This document shows, one piece after another, positions 9,485 through 21,348 of a stretch of DNA of 64,000 bases. The first letter of the stretch is position 1. Each line of letters begins with the position of its first letter. Location: assembly GCA_003279875.1 (NCBI GenBank), contig QCGN01000001.1:124001-188000 (forward strand). Direction: 5' to 3'. This stretch comes from Prochlorococcus sp. AG-388-D03. GTDB lineage: Bacteria > Cyanobacteriota > Cyanobacteriia > PCC-6307 > Cyanobiaceae. The notes beneath the pieces were generated by a model, which worked only from the letters and a program-made list of their open reading frames with translations, had not been told where the DNA came from and made no database searches. The translations under genes were made by a program, and so were the position numbers.

Positions 9485-10803
9485 TAATTATTAACTAGTC
9501 CCTCATACCGCTGCGAAATAACGTAAGTTTGAATTTGTTTAGCGGTATCAATCGCAACTCCTACAAGAATTAATAGAGAAGTGGCTCCTAAACCTTGAAA
9601 AGTTTGAACGTTAGTTGCTCTCTCTACTGCCGCAGGAATTATAGCTACTGAACCTAAAAATAATCCACCTAATAGCGTCAACCTATTTTGTATACCTGAT
9701 AAGTAATTTGCGGTATTCGAACCAGGTCTTACCCCAGGAATAGCGACTCCCCCCTTTTTTAAATTAGATGCTACATCTACTGGATTGATAGTAAGAGAAG
9801 CATAAAAATATGAGAAACCTAAAATTAGAGAAAAAAACGTTAATGCATAAGGCCATGGATTGGAAGAACCCGGATTCAAACTGCCAGCTAATTTAATTAG
9901 AATTGGATTACCAGTAACATTTGCGACTGTTATTGGTAAAAATATCAAGGCTGATGCAAAGATTATTGGCATAACTCCACCAGCATTTAACTTTAATGGC
10001 AGGTAACTTTGTCGTGTTGGAAGTAATGAAGAATTACCTATCTGTCTTTTTGCACTAACAATTGGTATACGTCTTGCTCCTTCTTGAACAAAAATTATTC
10101 CTACGATTGTCAGTAAAAAGACCCCAAGCAAAACAGCTATACCTAGGACATCTCCACGATCTCCAGTTTGTGCTTTTTCAATAGTTGAACTTAAAGCTTT
10201 TGGCAAGGTTGCAACAATATTTAAGAAAATCACTAATGAGGCTCCTTGACCTATTCCTTTCTCCGTAATAATTTCACTAAACCACATTACTATCATTGAG
10301 CCTGTCACAAGGGCAATAGATGTCTGCAAAACAAAGGAAGTTTCACTAATACCCTCGATTGCATACTGTCTAAGAATTAAAGAAAAGATAATACTTTGTA
10401 AAAAACCCCACCCTAAAGAAACATATCTGGTTATCTGAGCAATTTTTCTTCTACCTGCTTCACCCTCATTTTTTTGTAAATCCTCAAGGACAGGTAATGA
10501 AGCAGTCAAAAGTTGAATAATAATTGAAGCATTAATAAATGGTAAAATCCCAAGTGCAAATATTCCTAAGGTTGAAATTCCTCCCCCAGTGAAAATGTCT
10601 AGAAAACCAATTAATTGACCACCCTGGTCAATAAAACTTTTAAAGGCAACTCTATCAATTCCAGGCATCGGGATATAAATACCCAGTCGGACCAAAAGTA
10701 GAAGACCTAAAGTTGTTAAAACTCGATTCCTTAACTCTTTATTTAGAAATAATTGAGTAACTATTTCTGAAGCACTAGGATTTCTACTTTTGTTAATTAA
10801 CAT
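9484..10803 (-). CDS. secY: preprotein translocase subunit SecY
   Basis: Channel-forming subunit of the Sec translocon in cytoplasmic and thylakoid membranes. 439 aa with ten hydrophobic segments; [13 protein letters not shown] near the first helix, the [22 protein letters not shown] plug and helix region, and GVRPG in the cytosolic loop that binds SecA or the ribosome. ATG 10803 is chosen over the TTG two codons upstream. It follows rplO by 30 bp. Confidence 0.97.
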   Translation of the reverse strand: MLINKSRNPSASEIVTQLFLNKELRNRVLTTLGLLLLVRLGIYIPMPGIDRVAFKSFIDQGGQLIGFLDIFTGGGISTLGIFALGILPFINASIIIQLLTASLPVLEDLQKNEGEAGRRKIAQITRYVSLGWGFLQSIIFSLILRQYAIEGISETSFVLQTSIALVTGSMIVMWFSEIITEKGIGQGASLVIFLNIVATLPKALSSTIEKAQTGDRGDVLGIAVLLGVFLLTIVGIIFVQEGARRIPIVSAKRQIGNSSLLPTRQSYLPLKLNAGGVMPIIFASALIFLPITVANVTGNPILIKLAGSLNPGSSNPWPYALTFFSLILGFSYFYASLTINPVDVASNLKKGGVAIPGVRPGSNTANYLSGIQNRLTLLGGLFLGSVAIIPAAVERATNVQTFQGLGATSLLILVGVAIDTAKQIQTYVISQRYEGLVNN

Positions 10804-10833
10804 CGGCAAGTGAAATTAAATTTATAAGTAAAT

Positions 10834-11292
10834 TTATTTAGTATTAATAATTTCGCAAGTTCCACCTGCTGCTTCGATTTTTTCCTTAGCAACTTTAGTG
10901 AATGCATGAGCTTGAACTGTTAATTTAACTTTAACTTCTCCATTTCCTAAAATTTTAAGAGGAAATTTCGGCTTGAATAGTAACTTCTTTTTCACAAGTG
11001 AATCTATATTAACAATCTCACTATCTTTGAAGTCACATAATTTGCCTAGATTAACTATTGAAAAGTTTTTTTGATTAATAATTTCAAAGTGCTTTAATTT
11101 CGGAACTCTTCTGTAAAGAGGCATTTGACCACCCTCAAAGCCAGGTCTTGTAGGTCTTCCAGATCGAGATTTCTGTCCTCTCATACCAAAACCACAAGAA
11201 GCTCCCTGCCCAGCGGCAATACCCCTGCCTTTTCTTAATTTTTTCTTTCTTGAACCAGTGTTTGATTTTAAGGTATTTAATTTTGTAGTCAT
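10834..11292 (-). CDS. rplO: 50S ribosomal protein L15
   Basis: 152 aa from ATG 11292 ([20 protein letters not shown]). The basic, Gly-rich [21 protein letters not shown] segment and [15 protein letters not shown] are diagnostic. It follows rpsE directly (4 bp); rpmD (L30), which separates them in E. coli, is missing, as usual in cyanobacteria. Confidence 0.96.
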   Translation of the reverse strand: MTTKLNTLKSNTGSRKKKLRKGRGIAAGQGASCGFGMRGQKSRSGRPTRPGFEGGQMPLYRRVPKLKHFEIINQKNFSIVNLGKLCDFKDSEIVNIDSLVKKKLLFKPKFPLKILGNGEVKVKLTVQAHAFTKVAKEKIEAAGGTCEIINTK

Positions 11293-11296
11293 AATT

Positions 11297-11917
11297 TTAA
11301 GAGTAAAGCTGTTCAAGAGAAATACCTCTCTCTCTGGAGGCAGATTTGTGAGTTCTTAATTGGGAAAGAGCAACCATTGCAGCTCTTGCATTATTTAAGG
11401 GAGTCTTACTACCTAATCTTTTAGCTAAGACATTTTTTATGCCTGCTAATTCTAACACTGTCCTAATTGACCCCCCAGCAATAACACCCGTACCAGGTGC
11501 AGCAGGTCTAATAAGTACATTGGCCGCTCCATCTCTGCCTTTAGATAAGGTGGGTATTGAATTATTTGGAGTTAAAGGGACTCTAACAAGATTTTTTTTA
11601 CCATCTGAAACTCCTTTTCTAACTGCTCCAATAACATCTCCTGCCTTACCGACTCCTACTCCAACTTGCCCTTTCTCATTACCAACAACAACAATTGCTC
11701 TAAAACTCATTTTTTTACCACCTTTTACTGTTTTAGATACCCTTCTAATTTGCACAACTCTTTCTTGCCACTCAGAATCCCTCTCATTTTTAGAATCACC
11801 TCTTCGATTTCTTTTTCTTTCATTATTACGATTACCTCTCCTCTGCTCATTAGGACTAGATGAAGATATATTTTCAGTCTTTGACTGATTTTCTTGTTTT
11901 GTTGGAGTGTCTGTCAT
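11297..11917 (-). CDS. rpsE: 30S ribosomal protein S5
   Basis: 206 aa. After a long charged low-complexity N-terminal extension (about 50 residues rich in Asn, Arg, Glu and Ser) comes the S5 core: [41 protein letters not shown], and [20 protein letters not shown]. Bacterial S5 is usually about 165 aa; the N-terminal extension accounts for the extra length and is common in cyanobacteria. Confidence 0.97.
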   Translation of the reverse strand: MTDTPTKQENQSKTENISSSSPNEQRRGNRNNERKRNRRGDSKNERDSEWQERVVQIRRVSKTVKGGKKMSFRAIVVVGNEKGQVGVGVGKAGDVIGAVRKGVSDGKKNLVRVPLTPNNSIPTLSKGRDGAANVLIRPAAPGTGVIAGGSIRTVLELAGIKNVLAKRLGSKTPLNNARAAMVALSQLRTHKSASRERGISLEQLYS

Positions 11918-11932
11918 GATAAAAATAAATAT

Positions 11933-12301
11933 TTAGAAATTCAAGCCTGCATCACGGGCTGCATCAGCAAGAGCTTTAACCCTCCCATGGTAAAGATTAC
12001 CGCCTCGATCAAAAATAACTTGCTTGATACCTTTTTTAATCGCTCTTTTAGCTAATAACTTTCCGACAATTGAAGAGGAACTACAATTAGATGAGAGTTT
12101 ATCTGAATCATCTTTAAGTTCTTTATCTATAGTAGATGCTGAACATATAGTTTGTTGTGAATCATCGTCAATAACTTGCGCATAGATATGATTATTAGAA
12201 CGATAAACAGCTAACCTTGGACGAGTTCTATTTCCGATTAAGTATCGCCTTAATCTTTTATGACGTTTTTGAGTTTGAAGTTTTCTTGAAAGTTTAGCCA
12301 T
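11933..12301 (-). CDS. rplR: 50S ribosomal protein L18
   Basis: 122 aa from ATG 12301 ([20 protein letters not shown]). It binds 5S rRNA. The [20 protein letters not shown] and [20 protein letters not shown] segments are diagnostic. The frame stays open upstream into rplF, but the family start fits the ATG. Confidence 0.96.
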   Translation of the reverse strand: MAKLSRKLQTQKRHKRLRRYLIGNRTRPRLAVYRSNNHIYAQVIDDDSQQTICSASTIDKELKDDSDKLSSNCSSSSIVGKLLAKRAIKKGIKQVIFDRGGNLYHGRVKALADAARDAGLNF

Positions 12302-12314
12302 GATTTTAAAGAAA

Positions 12315-12854
12315 TTATTTTTTGCCGGATTTTCCAGCTTTTCTGATGATTCTCTCATCTTGGTATTTTATCCCTTTACCTTTATAAGGTTCTGGAGGTC
12401 TGATTGATCTGATTTTTGCTGCTTCGTTTCCAACAATTTCTTTATCAATTCCAGATACAGTTACATTTGTATTACTCTCAACTTTGTATGTTATACCATC
12501 GGGGGGGACCATTTCTACTGGGTGACTATATCCAGCACTTACCACTAGATTTTTCCCTTTAACTTGAGCTCTAGATCCAACTCCCACTATTTCTAATTTC
12601 TTTGAATATCCTTCAGTAACTCCTTGAACCATATTTGAAATCAACGTTCTACAGAGACCATGTCTTTCCCTTGAGTATCGTTTGGTAGTTGCTGGAGTAA
12701 CAACTATATGATTTTCTTTTTGATCAAAATTGACACCTTCTGGCATCAGTCTTTTCAATTCCCCTTTTGGACCCTTTACAGTAATATTTAATCCATTAAT
12801 ATCAACAGATACCTTTTCTGGAATTTGTACTGGAGATTTTCCTATTCTTGACAT
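12315..12854 (-). CDS. rplF: 50S ribosomal protein L6
   Basis: 179 aa with two tandem L6 domains; [15 protein letters not shown] at the start, GPKGELKR in domain 1, and the C-terminal [19 protein letters not shown] motif that contacts 23S rRNA near the sarcin-ricin loop. ATG start. It follows rpsH by 12 bp. Confidence 0.97.
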   Translation of the reverse strand: MSRIGKSPVQIPEKVSVDINGLNITVKGPKGELKRLMPEGVNFDQKENHIVVTPATTKRYSRERHGLCRTLISNMVQGVTEGYSKKLEIVGVGSRAQVKGKNLVVSAGYSHPVEMVPPDGITYKVESNTNVTVSGIDKEIVGNEAAKIRSIRPPEPYKGKGIKYQDERIIRKAGKSGKK

Positions 12855-12866
12855 AATTAATACCCC

Positions 12867-13268
12867 TTAATAAACATAACAAAGAACTTCGCCACCGATT
12901 CCTTGTTTCCTTGCGTCACGGTCACTCATTACACCCTTTGAAGTTGATACTATAGCAACTCCAAGACCCCCAAGAACTTTTGGTAAGCCCTTTGTGTTTT
13001 TATAAACTCTCAATCCAGGTTTACTTACTCTTTGCATTGATCTGATAGTAGGAAATTTATTTTTACCACTATATTTAAGTCCTAAAACTATTTGAGACTT
13101 GTAACCTTCACCCTCCTCATTAATATCAGCTATAAAACCTTCTTTTTGAAGTACTTTAGCTATACTAAGAGACATTTTAGATGCTGGGATCGAGGTGGAT
13201 GTATGCTTTTTTTGACTCGCATTTCTTATACGAGTAAGCATATCTGAAATAGGATCGTGATTTGACAT
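12867..13268 (-). CDS. rpsH: 30S ribosomal protein S8
   Basis: 133 aa. [17 protein letters not shown] start, ISKPGLRVY-like segment ([14 protein letters not shown]) and the C-terminal [20 protein letters not shown] motif are diagnostic. In many bacteria S8 regulates the spc operon by binding its mRNA. It follows rplE directly; rpsN (S14) is not between them. Confidence 0.97.
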   Translation of the reverse strand: MSNHDPISDMLTRIRNASQKKHTSTSIPASKMSLSIAKVLQKEGFIADINEEGEGYKSQIVLGLKYSGKNKFPTIRSMQRVSKPGLRVYKNTKGLPKVLGGLGVAIVSTSKGVMSDRDARKQGIGGEVLCYVY

Positions 13269-13278
13269 GTTTATAAGG

Positions 13279-13815
13279 TTAATTACTAAAAGGCATTCCT
13301 AGCTCTTTCAGGAGAGCTTTACCCTCATGATCAGTTGAGGCACTGGTGACAATTGTTATGTCCATTCCTCTAATGGAATCAATTTTATCAAATGAAATTT
13401 CTGGAAATATCAATTGTTCTTTAACTCCTAAAGTGTAATTACCTCTTCCATCAAAGCTTTTGGGATTAACACCTCTGAAGTCTCTGATTCTTGGTAAGGC
13501 TAGATTTATAAATCTTTCTAAAAAAGAATACATCCTATCTCCCCTTAGGGTAACGGTACAACCGATTGCCATGCCTTCCCTAATTTTAAATCCTGCGATT
13601 GCTTTCTTAGATCTTGTAACTAAAGCTTTTTGTCCGGTAATAGTTGCCATTTCATTTAAAGAGGCTTCTAAAGCCTTTGAATTAGAAGCAGCTTCTCCAA
13701 GACCTCTGTTTACGTTAACTTTAATAACCTTTGGTACTTGATGAATATTTTTAAGACCAAGATCTTTTAAAAGCTTTGGTCTTATTGCTTCTTTGTAGCG
13801 AGTTTTAAGAGTCAT
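13279..13815 (-). CDS. rplE: 50S ribosomal protein L5
   Basis: 178 aa. It binds 5S rRNA and contacts P-site tRNA. Diagnostic segments are [35 protein letters not shown] and [21 protein letters not shown] start. A 75-bp gap separates it from rplX, the largest gap in this part of the operon. Confidence 0.97.
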   Translation of the reverse strand: MTLKTRYKEAIRPKLLKDLGLKNIHQVPKVIKVNVNRGLGEAASNSKALEASLNEMATITGQKALVTRSKKAIAGFKIREGMAIGCTVTLRGDRMYSFLERFINLALPRIRDFRGVNPKSFDGRGNYTLGVKEQLIFPEISFDKIDSIRGMDITIVTSASTDHEGKALLKELGMPFSN

Positions 13816-13890
13816 GATTTTTGTAATAAATTCTGGTCTTTGTCAGAATTGTGTAATAAGAAAATTGAAATCTCGTTTTTGATGAAGAAT

Positions 13891-14247
13891 TTAATCAATT
13901 AATTCACCAGTTTTTTTTAATCTCCTTTTTTTAACGCCCTCTTTATCAATAAAATATTCTATTTTACTAATTAGATTTTTATCCTTTGAAAAAAACATTA
14001 CATTAGAAGCGTGTAATGATGCTTCTTCAGTTAATATTCTCCCGCTTTCTCCTTCTTGAGTAGGTTTGACATGTTTTGTTCTAAGATTTATTCCTTTTAC
14101 CACTACTCTATTCTCTAGAGGAATAGTTTTTAAAACTTCACCAGTCTTTCCCTTTTCTTTACCGTTAATAACTTTAACTAAGTCTCCTGTTTTGATTCTC
14201 ATTTTTATTCGTTTAAAGTTTTTCTTTTGTTTAAGTGAGTCCAACAT
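13891..14247 (-). CDS. rplX: 50S ribosomal protein L24
   Basis: 118 aa from ATG 14247; a second in-frame ATG 15 codons in ([12 protein letters not shown]) matches the start of shorter L24 proteins. The KOW motif is [21 protein letters not shown] strong Shine-Dalgarno-like GGAGGT lies about seven bases before ATG 14247, inside the end of rplN, which favours the longer form. L24 initiates 50S assembly. Confidence 0.94.
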   Translation of the reverse strand: MLDSLKQKKNFKRIKMRIKTGDLVKVINGKEKGKTGEVLKTIPLENRVVVKGINLRTKHVKPTQEGESGRILTEEASLHASNVMFFSKDKNLISKIEYFIDKEGVKKRRLKKTGELID

Positions 14248-14613
14248 TTAAATAACCTCCGGAGCTAAAGAAACAATTTTCGTAAAATTCTTATCACGTA
14301 ATTCTCTTGCTACTGGTCCAAAGACTCTAGTACCTTTCGGGTTTTGATCTTCATTAATCAAAACAGCTGCGTTATCATCAAAACGAATTGAGTTACCTGT
14401 ATTTCTTCTTAAAGTGTGTCTTGTTCTAACGATAACTGCCTTAACAACATCTGATTTTTTAACCCCCATATTTGGCAATGCATCTTTAACTGATGCAACC
14501 ACAACATCTCCGACATGTGCATATCTTCTATTTGAGCCTAAAACTCTAATACATTGAAGTCTTTTAGCACCACTGTTATCAGCAACAGTTAAATAAGTTT
14601 CCTGTTGTATCAT
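14248..14613 (-). CDS. rplN: 50S ribosomal protein L14
   Basis: 121 aa. [41 protein letters not shown] and [10 protein letters not shown] are invariant L14 segments. The ATG overlaps the rpsQ stop (ATGA) and is preceded by a clear AAGGAG element within rpsQ. Confidence 0.97.
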   Translation of the reverse strand: MIQQETYLTVADNSGAKRLQCIRVLGSNRRYAHVGDVVVASVKDALPNMGVKKSDVVKAVIVRTRHTLRRNTGNSIRFDDNAAVLINEDQNPKGTRVFGPVARELRDKNFTKIVSLAPEVI

Positions 14614-14876
14614 TTTTTATTCTCCTTATTCTTTATTGTTTTGTTTAGAATTTCTTCTATTGCCCATCTTTTGTGAGCACTTAGCGGCCTTGTTTCTTTA
14701 ATTTTGACTCGATCTCCTAGAACACATGTGTTTTCTGGATCATGAGCCTTATAGCGAGTAGTTCTACTTACAATCTTTTTATAAGTTGGATGTGGGTATC
14801 TATTGATTACGGCAACAACAACTGTTTTGTCCATTTTGTCGCTTACAACAGTACCAATTCTTTCTTTAAGTGCCAT
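14610..14876 (-). CDS. rpsQ: 30S ribosomal protein S17
   Basis: 88 aa. [21 protein letters not shown] and [18 protein letters not shown] are diagnostic; the Lys/Asn-rich end ([11 protein letters not shown]) is typical for a low-G+C genome. It ends in a 4-base overlap with rplN. Confidence 0.96.
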   Translation of the reverse strand: MALKERIGTVVSDKMDKTVVVAVINRYPHPTYKKIVSRTTRYKAHDPENTCVLGDRVKIKETRPLSAHKRWAIEEILNKTIKNKENKK

Positions 14877-14884
14877 GGTAATAA

Positions 14885-15103
14885 TTAATCAGCGGTTTTT
14901 TGAGAAGTGGATTGACTTTTACTAAGAGTAAGTAATTGTGCAACTTGTTTCTTTATGATTTTAAATTGATGAGTTTCATTAAGCTGTCTTGTTGCTTGTT
15001 TGAATCTCAGATCGAAGAGATCCTTTCTTAATTGATCAATTTTTTCACTAATTTGAGAAGAATTTAACTTTTTAAATTCCTTTATAGATTCTGAGTTTTT
15101 CAT
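14885..15103 (-). CDS. rpmC: 50S ribosomal protein L29
   Basis: 72 aa, two helices: [21 protein letters not shown] is the family signature region. The start codon is decided by a strong GAGGAGG ribosome-binding site at 15111-15117, within the end of rplP. The ATG overlaps the rplP stop by four bases. Confidence 0.94.
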   Translation of the reverse strand: MKNSESIKEFKKLNSSQISEKIDQLRKDLFDLRFKQATRQLNETHQFKIIKKQVAQLLTLSKSQSTSQKTAD

Positions 15104-15582
15104 TTTTTAACCTCCTCTGTTGATTCTTTCTCTATCTTTGCTTCTAATGATGAATTACTTTTAAGATTTTTATCAATAGAAATAAATTTTGTTTTTACTG
15201 GTAATTTGTATTGGGCTAAGCGCATAGCTTCTTTGGCAATTTCTTCTGTAATCTCTTCACCACCCATTTCAAATAATATTCTTCCAGGTTTTACAACAGC
15301 TACCCAAAACTCAGGATTACCTTTTCCTGATCCCATTCTAGTTTCAGCTGGTCTCATAGTGACTGGTTTGTCTGGAAAAATACGAATCCATATTTTTCCA
15401 CCACGTTTAACATATCGTGTCATTGCTCTTCTACTTGCTTCAATCTGTCGAGCAGTTACCCACCCACAGTCTTGAGCTTGGAGTGCAAATTGACCAAATG
15501 CAATAGTATTGCCCTTAGAGGCAATACCTTTCATTCTCCCTCTATGTTGTTTTCGGAATTTAGTACGTTTTGGACTAAGCAT
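15100..15582 (-). CDS. rplP: 50S ribosomal protein L16
   Basis: 160 aa. [19 protein letters not shown] start, [22 protein letters not shown], and [18 protein letters not shown] are diagnostic. The protein has a Lys/Glu/Ser-rich C-terminal extension of about 20 residues beyond the usual 137-140 aa. An AGGAGGT element precedes the ATG. Confidence 0.96.
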   Translation of the reverse strand: MLSPKRTKFRKQHRGRMKGIASKGNTIAFGQFALQAQDCGWVTARQIEASRRAMTRYVKRGGKIWIRIFPDKPVTMRPAETRMGSGKGNPEFWVAVVKPGRILFEMGGEEITEEIAKEAMRLAQYKLPVKTKFISIDKNLKSNSSLEAKIEKESTEEVKK

Positions 15583-15593
15583 TGTTATACCTC

Positions 15594-16325
15594 CTATGAA
15601 TTCTCATTTGAACGATCCTCAAATTGCTGAGGTTTTCGACTACCTTTCCTTCTTGGAATAGCCCCAACCGGTATAGTTTGTTCTTCTTTAGGAAGGACTT
15701 CCCCTTTGAAAACCCAAACTTTAATACCCAAAACACCATAAGTTGTATTTGCTTCGCGCAGTGCATAATCAACCTCAGCTCTTAAAGTATGAAGAGGAAC
15801 CCTTCCTTCTCTAGTCCACTCTGTTCTGGCTATTTCTGCGCCATTAAGTCTTCCACCTACTTGCACTTTCAAGCCTAAAACCCCAGCTCTTTGCGCTCTT
15901 TGTAAAGCCATCCTTATAGTTCTTCTAAAGGCAACTCGTTTTTCTAATTGTTGTGCTATGTATTCAGCTAGTAAATATGCATCCGCATCAACTCTCTCCA
16001 CTTCAACCACATTAATTCGAACTTGCCTTGTTCTATCTCCTATAGTTTTTTGTATGCCTGACCTCAATTCCTCAATACCACTTCCTTGCCTTCCTACAAT
16101 CACTCCAGGTCTAGCTGTTTTCAATTCGAGCTCTAATTGATCAGCTTTTCTAGCAATTAGAACATCACTAATTCCAGCTGCACTATATTTCTTTTGAATA
16201 AAAGTACGAATCTTATTATCTTCTTGTAGAAGAATTGGATAAGTTTTAGAGGTAGCGAACCATTTTGAACGGTGTTCTTGGGTAATACCTAACCTAAGCC
16301 CAGTTGGATTAATTTTATTGCCCAT
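15594..16325 (-). CDS. rpsC: 30S ribosomal protein S3
   Basis: 243 aa. [18 protein letters not shown] start; KH domain with [16 protein letters not shown]-terminal domain with [14 protein letters not shown]3 lines the mRNA entry tunnel and has helicase activity. The ATG overlaps the rplV stop by one base (TAATG), so translation is likely coupled. Confidence 0.97.
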   Translation of the reverse strand: MGNKINPTGLRLGITQEHRSKWFATSKTYPILLQEDNKIRTFIQKKYSAAGISDVLIARKADQLELELKTARPGVIVGRQGSGIEELRSGIQKTIGDRTRQVRINVVEVERVDADAYLLAEYIAQQLEKRVAFRRTIRMALQRAQRAGVLGLKVQVGGRLNGAEIARTEWTREGRVPLHTLRAEVDYALREANTTYGVLGIKVWVFKGEVLPKEEQTIPVGAIPRRKGSRKPQQFEDRSNENS

Positions 16326-16711
16326 TAGTTTTGTGCCTCCGCATTAGTTTGATTAGGAGCAGATTGAACAGAAATACTTATATGGCAAGTCTGTTTTTTG
16401 ATAGAGAAAGCTCTGCCTTGCGCTCTTGGCCTGAACCTTTTCATCACCGGGCCATTGTCAGCAGAAGCTGAAGATATCACTAAGGTGGAGGGTTCCATAC
16501 CTAAATTATGTTCTGCATTAGCTACGGCAGATCTTAAAACCTTGGTAATAGGATCGGTAGATCTATATGGCATAAATTCCAACATAATCAATGCATCTCT
16601 ATAAGATTTACCTCTAATTTGATCTAGAACTCTTCTTACTTTTGATGCAGAGCCACGAATATACTTACCGTGAGCAATAGCTGTTTTTGTCATTTCAGAT
16701 GTTTTTGTCAT
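16325..16711 (-). CDS. rplV: 50S ribosomal protein L22
   Basis: 128 aa from ATG 16711; a second ATG six codons later repeats the same MTKT sequence, so the true start could be 16693. [20 protein letters not shown] and [20 protein letters not shown] are L22 signatures; the extended loop ([17 protein letters not shown]) lines the exit tunnel. Confidence 0.96.
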   Translation of the reverse strand: MTKTSEMTKTAIAHGKYIRGSASKVRRVLDQIRGKSYRDALIMLEFMPYRSTDPITKVLRSAVANAEHNLGMEPSTLVISSASADNGPVMKRFRPRAQGRAFSIKKQTCHISISVQSAPNQTNAEAQN

Positions 16712-16987
16712 TTATCTTGCCCCCTTCTTATCTCGCAAGTGACCACGATAGGTTCTAGTAGGAGCAAATTCACCTAATTTATGGCCAATCATTTGTTCAG
16801 TTATAAATACTGGTATATGAGCCTTACCATTATGAACAGCGATTGTATGACCAATCATTACAGGAAGAATAGTTGAAGATCTAGACCATGTTTTGATGAC
16901 TGATTTATCATTATCAGTATTTTGTTTTTCTACCTTTTTGAGCAAACTATCTGCTATAAAAGGCCCTTTTTTTAATGAACGTCCCAT
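16712..16987 (-). CDS. rpsS: 30S ribosomal protein S19
   Basis: 91 aa. [41 protein letters not shown] and [16 protein letters not shown] are near-invariant. ATG start. It abuts rplV without a gap. Confidence 0.97.
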   Translation of the reverse strand: MGRSLKKGPFIADSLLKKVEKQNTDNDKSVIKTWSRSSTILPVMIGHTIAVHNGKAHIPVFITEQMIGHKLGEFAPTRTYRGHLRDKKGAR

Positions 16988-17025
16988 AATTTATAAAATA
17001 GAAATAGAAATAAAAATAGTAGTAA

Positions 17026-17889
17026 TCAAGAATCTCTTCCCCCTCTACTTCTCTTGGAAATACGACGACGCCTTCGAACAACTAATTTGTTACTTGGCTT
17101 GTTTTTCTTACGCGTCTTTAATCCAAGCGCTGCTTTACCCCAAGGAGTCACAGGGCCTGCCCTACCAATGGGAGCTTTTCCCTCTCCTCCTCCGTGCGGA
17201 TGATCGCATGGGTTCATAACACTACCTCTTACTTGAGGTCTTCTACCTAACCATCTTCTTCTGCCTGCTTTTCCTAAACTTGTATTACGTATTTCTGAAT
17301 TACCTACTTCACCTAAAGTTGCATAACATTCCTTACGCACAAGTCGAACTTCAGTTGATGGAAGCTTTAAGGCAACATAATCTCCTTCTTTGGCCATTAG
17401 TTGCGCACTAGCTCCTGCAGATCTGACCATTTGAGCACCTCTGCCAGCATATAGTTCTACACAATGAACAATTGACCCTAATGGCATAACCGATAAAGGC
17501 ATTGCATTCCCTTCTTCGATTGGAACACCTTCTCCAGAAATTACATTTTGACCAACTTTTATTCCTGCAGGTGCGATTATGTATCTTTTCTCTCCATCTT
17601 CATAAAATAGGAGTGCAAGCCTTGCATTTCTATGAGGATCATAATGAATAGCTGCAACCTTAGCATTAATATTTTTTTTATCTCTTCTGAAATCTATCAA
17701 TCTATATTGCCTTTTGTGTCCACCCCCTCTATGACGACAGGTTATAACTCCTCTATTGTTTCTACCTTTGTTTCTATGCTTAGAAACTATTAATGATCTT
17801 TCTGGTTTTGAACCTGTAATCTCACAAAAGTCAGTAACGACTCTTTGTCTAGTTCCAGGTGTATAGGGTTTGAATTTACGGATAGCCAT
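17026..17889 (-). CDS. rplB: 50S ribosomal protein L2
   Basis: 287 aa, full length. [20 protein letters not shown] in the N-terminal domain and [16 protein letters not shown], containing the histidine near the peptidyl transferase centre, are diagnostic. ATG start, 12 bp after rplW. Confidence 0.97.
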   Translation of the reverse strand: MAIRKFKPYTPGTRQRVVTDFCEITGSKPERSLIVSKHRNKGRNNRGVITCRHRGGGHKRQYRLIDFRRDKKNINAKVAAIHYDPHRNARLALLFYEDGEKRYIIAPAGIKVGQNVISGEGVPIEEGNAMPLSVMPLGSIVHCVELYAGRGAQMVRSAGASAQLMAKEGDYVALKLPSTEVRLVRKECYATLGEVGNSEIRNTSLGKAGRRRWLGRRPQVRGSVMNPCDHPHGGGEGKAPIGRAGPVTPWGKAALGLKTRKKNKPSNKLVVRRRRRISKRSRGGRDS

Positions 17890-17901
17890 GATAAATACTT
17901 C

Positions 17902-18204
17902 TTAAGATTCAGGGAATAGTTGAATTTTGTCTCCTTCAGCAAGACGGACAATTGCCTTTTTGACTTGAGAACGTTTCCCGGAGAATTTACCAACTCTTCT
18001 TGTTCTCCTTGGAGGATTCATAGTGTTTATTCCAATAACTTTAACACTAAACAAGGACTCAATTGCTGCCTTTATCTGGGGCTTTGCGGCTCTATGATCT
18101 ACCTCAAAAGTATATTGGTTAATATCTAGCGCATTTGTCGCTTTTTCTGTAATTACAGGTTTGCGTATTATATCTGCTAGACGAGAATCAAATAATTTAC
18201 TCAT
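17902..18204 (-). CDS. rplW: 50S ribosomal protein L23
   Basis: 100 aa. [21 protein letters not shown] and [20 protein letters not shown] are L23 signatures; it forms the docking site for SRP and trigger factor at the tunnel exit. A strong AGGAGGT lies inside the end of rplD, and the two genes overlap by four bases. Confidence 0.96.
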   Translation of the reverse strand: MSKLFDSRLADIIRKPVITEKATNALDINQYTFEVDHRAAKPQIKAAIESLFSVKVIGINTMNPPRRTRRVGKFSGKRSQVKKAIVRLAEGDKIQLFPES

Positions 18205-18833
18205 GATGCATAAACCTCCTGAATTTTATTGATTGCTGATTGACCTATAACTAACTTATTAGAGTTGAGAATATCAAAAACATTTAATTGATCAGCAGCA
18301 ATTAGTTTTACCTTTTCAATATTGTTAATAGATTTTTTTATAACGTCAGAGGGATTATCAAGAATAACTAAAACCTTTTCAGTTTTTTCTATTCCTAATC
18401 GAGAAAGACCATTAATTATTTCGATAGTTTTTGGTTGATCTAAGTTAGAGCCAAAATCTTCCACAGCTTTAATATCACTAATTCTCGACATTAAAGCTGT
18501 TCTAAGTGCTAATCTTCTTTCTTTTCGATTCATATCCAAATTATAAGAGCGTGGTTTAGGACCAAAAATTACACCTCCACCTGGTTTTAATGGAGTCCTA
18601 ATTGATCCTTGACGAGCTCTACCTGTACCCTTTTGCTTATATGGTTTCCGACCCCCTCCACGAACTTCAGACCTTGTCAAAGTACTTGCAGTACCTTGTC
18701 TTTTATTAGCTAACTGTCTAAGAACAGCTCTATGGATTAAATCAGCAGAAGAAGTTTCTTTGGCAACTTTTAAATCAATTGAAACTTTGCCAGCTTTTTT
18801 ACCATCCCATTTTAAAGTTTCTAGAGTTGTCAT
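18201..18833 (-). CDS. rplD: 50S ribosomal protein L4
   Basis: 210 aa. [22 protein letters not shown] is the tunnel-lining loop. L4 is the classic autoregulator of the S10 operon in some bacteria; whether it does so here cannot be read from the sequence. A GGAGGAG element precedes the ATG, which overlaps the rplC stop by four bases. Confidence 0.97.
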   Translation of the reverse strand: MTTLETLKWDGKKAGKVSIDLKVAKETSSADLIHRAVLRQLANKRQGTASTLTRSEVRGGGRKPYKQKGTGRARQGSIRTPLKPGGGVIFGPKPRSYNLDMNRKERRLALRTALMSRISDIKAVEDFGSNLDQPKTIEIINGLSRLGIEKTEKVLVILDNPSDVIKKSINNIEKVKLIAADQLNVFDILNSNKLVIGQSAINKIQEVYAS

Positions 18834-19483
18834 GATTTTGCTCCTCCTTTGTTGCCCACAAGATTATTAGGCTTGATATTGACTATCGAGCCAGGTTTTC
18901 CTGGAACCGAACCTTTCACTACAAGCAAATTTTTCTGATCATCAATTTTGACTACCAATAATCCTTTTGTAGTAATTTTTTTCCCTCCATATCTTCCTGC
19001 CATTCTTTTACCTGGGTAAATCCTACCTGGAGTTGTTCCAGCACCTGTAGATCCTGGGGCTCTATGATTTTTTGAACCATGACTCATAGGTCCTCTGCTA
19101 AAACCATGTCTTTTTTGATATCCAGAAAAACCTCTACCCATAGATTTCCCACTAATATCAACTTTTTGGCCAACCTCAAAATTTGTAACAGTTATTTCTT
19201 TCCCAATTTCATAAGAAGAAGTCTCTTCGACTCTGTATTCCTTTAAGTGTTTTAAAAGTACTTCACCTGACTTTAATAAATGTCCTTTCTCAGGCTTGCT
19301 CAAATACTTATCGTTTGATACACCGTAACCTATCTGAATAGCTGTATAACCATCCAAAGATTTAGATTTTAATTGAGTGACTCGACAAGGACCTGCCTCT
19401 ATGAGAGTAACCGGCACTGCATTTCCATCCTTATCAAATAATTGGGACATGCCCAATTTTTTTCCTAAAATTCCTATAGACAT
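18830..19483 (-). CDS. rplC: 50S ribosomal protein L3
   Basis: 217 aa from ATG 19483 ([20 protein letters not shown]). The [20 protein letters not shown] loop reaching the peptidyl transferase centre, and [16 protein letters not shown], are diagnostic. It is the first gene of the ribosomal block: rpsJ (S10), which precedes it in enterobacteria, is not present, as is usual in cyanobacteria where rpsJ sits with tufA. Confidence 0.97.
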   Translation of the reverse strand: MSIGILGKKLGMSQLFDKDGNAVPVTLIEAGPCRVTQLKSKSLDGYTAIQIGYGVSNDKYLSKPEKGHLLKSGEVLLKHLKEYRVEETSSYEIGKEITVTNFEVGQKVDISGKSMGRGFSGYQKRHGFSRGPMSHGSKNHRAPGSTGAGTTPGRIYPGKRMAGRYGGKKITTKGLLVVKIDDQKNLLVVKGSVPGKPGSIVNIKPNNLVGNKGGAKS

Positions 19484-19774
19484 AAGACTTGAGTATGCTA
19501 GCAAGTAAATAATTTTTGGTTAATTTTCAATTCTTTTTCAAGCTTTGAAAATGTTGTCAATCAAAAATTTAATTATTTGTAGGAGTGAGACTTTTCCAAA
19601 ATTAGAAAGTTTCTCTTCGGGTTAAACCCATCCCAAATTTCTTTAACGAAACGCTAAAAAATGTGAAGTTACAGAGGCTCTGCTAGCTTGCGAGCTTAAA
19701 AAAATTCACCGAATATAAATTGTACATCATCAAGTACCATAAAATGAAATAATATATAGATAAAGAGAATCTTT
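19484..19774. other. divergent intergenic region, rplC / ndhN
   Basis: A 291-bp gap, the only sizeable space near the ribosomal block, which must hold the promoter of the whole minus-strand operon and that of ndhN. Visible features are a short GGGTTTAACCC palindrome near 19619-19629, a CAGAGGCTCTG palindrome near 19672-19682 and A/T-rich flanks. No coding sequence or confident promoter element was resolved. Confidence 0.6.
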
Positions 19775-20245
19775 ATGCCATTACTTCTGACAGGAAAAAA
19801 GTTTCATAATGATTTAAATAAAAATAAATGTTTAGCTATATTTGCTCCTCTTGAGGGCGGATATGAAACTCGTCTTCTAAGAAGAATGCGAGCTAAAGGT
19901 TTTAAAACTTACATAACTTCTGCCAGAGGATTAGGAGATCCTGAAGTTTTTTTATTAAAATTACACGGTATAAGGCCACCTCATCTCGGGCACCAAAGTA
20001 TTGGCAGAAATGGTGCTCTTGGAGAAGTTCAGCAAGTAATCCCTCAGGCTTCTGAATTATTTAATGAAAATGATCAGGATAAATTATTATGGCTATTGGA
20101 AGGTCAAGTCTTATCTCAATCTGAGCTAGAAAGCTTAATTAAACTCCCTACTACAGATAACAAATTAAAAATTGTTGTTGAAATGGGTGGTTCTAGAAAA
20201 CTTGAATGGAAATCTTTAAATGATTACATATTAAATGAATTCTAA
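19775..20245 (+). CDS. ndhN: NAD(P)H-quinone oxidoreductase subunit N
   Basis: 156-aa cyanobacterial/chloroplast-specific subunit of the NDH-1 complex, which carries out cyclic electron flow around photosystem I and respiration in thylakoids. The family is recognised from [56 protein letters not shown] and [17 protein letters not shown] start. Its end overlaps ldpA by 11 bases; an ndhN-ldpA pair is common in marine picocyanobacteria. Confidence 0.93.
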   Translation: MPLLLTGKKFHNDLNKNKCLAIFAPLEGGYETRLLRRMRAKGFKTYITSARGLGDPEVFLLKLHGIRPPHLGHQSIGRNGALGEVQQVIPQASELFNENDQDKLLWLLEGQVLSQSELESLIKLPTTDNKLKIVVEMGGSRKLEWKSLNDYILNEF

Positions 20246-21245
20246 AATTGAGTTGTTTGAAGAAAATAAAAAGGGATCAGATAAATGGGTTAAATTGATT
20301 TGCGGGGCTAGCAATGAAGATATTGTTGCTATAGAAGATTTATGTGCAATTTATTCAGCTGCTGGAGTTGACTACATTGATGTTGCTGCTGACCAATCGA
20401 TAGTTGAAGCCGCGAGAAATGGTATCAAATGGGCGAAGGACGTATGTGGGGCCTCTCCTGGATTGATGATAAGCATTAGTGATGGAAAGGATATACATTT
20501 TCGTAAAGCTAAATTTGATCCATTGAAATGTCCCTCAAATTGTTCTAGGCCATGTGAAAGGATTTGTCCTACCTCTGCAATTGATTATTCTGGGGTAATA
20601 GAAAATAAATGCTATGGATGTGGAAGATGTATAAATAGCTGTCCCCTCAATTTAATTTCTGAATATGAATATAGGTTGTCAAATAATGATTTACCGGACA
20701 CTTTACAAACAATTAAGCCAGATGCAGTAGAAATTCATACAGAAATTAATCGACTAGATTCTTTTATAAAAGTGGCAAATATTCTCAAAACTTCAGGGAT
20801 AAAATTAAAAAAAATATCTGTAAGTTGTGGATTAAATCAATCACAAAAAAGAGCAAAAGATCTTTTAAAAGCACTCTGGGATAGATATGAAATTCTTGTT
20901 GAACATAATGTGCCGCTAATTTGGCAGCTAGATGGTAGGCCAATGTCTGGGGATCTAGCACCAGTAACAGGAAAGGATACAGTTCAATTATGGAACGATA
21001 TAGGATCTCATCTTCCCCCAGGTTTAATTCAACTAGCAGGAGGAACTAATGAAAAAACTCATGAATTTTTAAAAATGAATAACTTCCCTGATGGAATTGC
21101 TTTTGGGAGTTCTGCCAGAAAAATAATGCAACCTCTTATTGAGGATGCCAACAAAAATAATAAAAAATTACATGAATATCCTGAAAAAATGGCTTTAGCA
21201 ATAAAAAAAGCACAAAAATTGCTTAACCCATGGAAAATAAGCTAA
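20235..21245 (+). CDS. ldpA: light-dependent period protein LdpA (4Fe-4S)
   Basis: 336-aa iron-sulfur protein resembling LdpA, which in Synechococcus elongatus senses redox state and tunes circadian period. Two ferredoxin-like 4Fe-4S motifs are visible: C99/C103/C107/C111 and C126/C129/C132/C136. The C-terminal half has a [17 protein letters not shown] stretch and an FGSSARKIM segment. ATG start inside the end of ndhN. The redox role fits its pairing with an NDH-1 gene; whether it acts on the reduced Prochlorococcus clock, which lacks KaiA, is an inference. Confidence 0.88.
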   Translation: MNSKIELFEENKKGSDKWVKLICGASNEDIVAIEDLCAIYSAAGVDYIDVAADQSIVEAARNGIKWAKDVCGASPGLMISISDGKDIHFRKAKFDPLKCPSNCSRPCERICPTSAIDYSGVIENKCYGCGRCINSCPLNLISEYEYRLSNNDLPDTLQTIKPDAVEIHTEINRLDSFIKVANILKTSGIKLKKISVSCGLNQSQKRAKDLLKALWDRYEILVEHNVPLIWQLDGRPMSGDLAPVTGKDTVQLWNDIGSHLPPGLIQLAGGTNEKTHEFLKMNNFPDGIAFGSSARKIMQPLIEDANKNNKKLHEYPEKMALAIKKAQKLLNPWKIS

Positions 21246-21348
21246 TCAAACTTTTTGAGTACACAAAAAAAATTACAGAAAATCCAGAATAAAAATTTAT
21301 ATTTTTTGATAGAAAAAAAACTAGAAATGTATTAAAATGAAAATTCAT

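Noticed and set aside
11439-11888. Long open frame antisense to rpsE
   Set aside because: Its composition is the mirror of the real S5 gene; no start signal or recognisable protein.
12501-12507. Run of seven G on the plus strand
   Set aside because: It is coding for two prolines in rplF and keeps frame; no sign of slippage.
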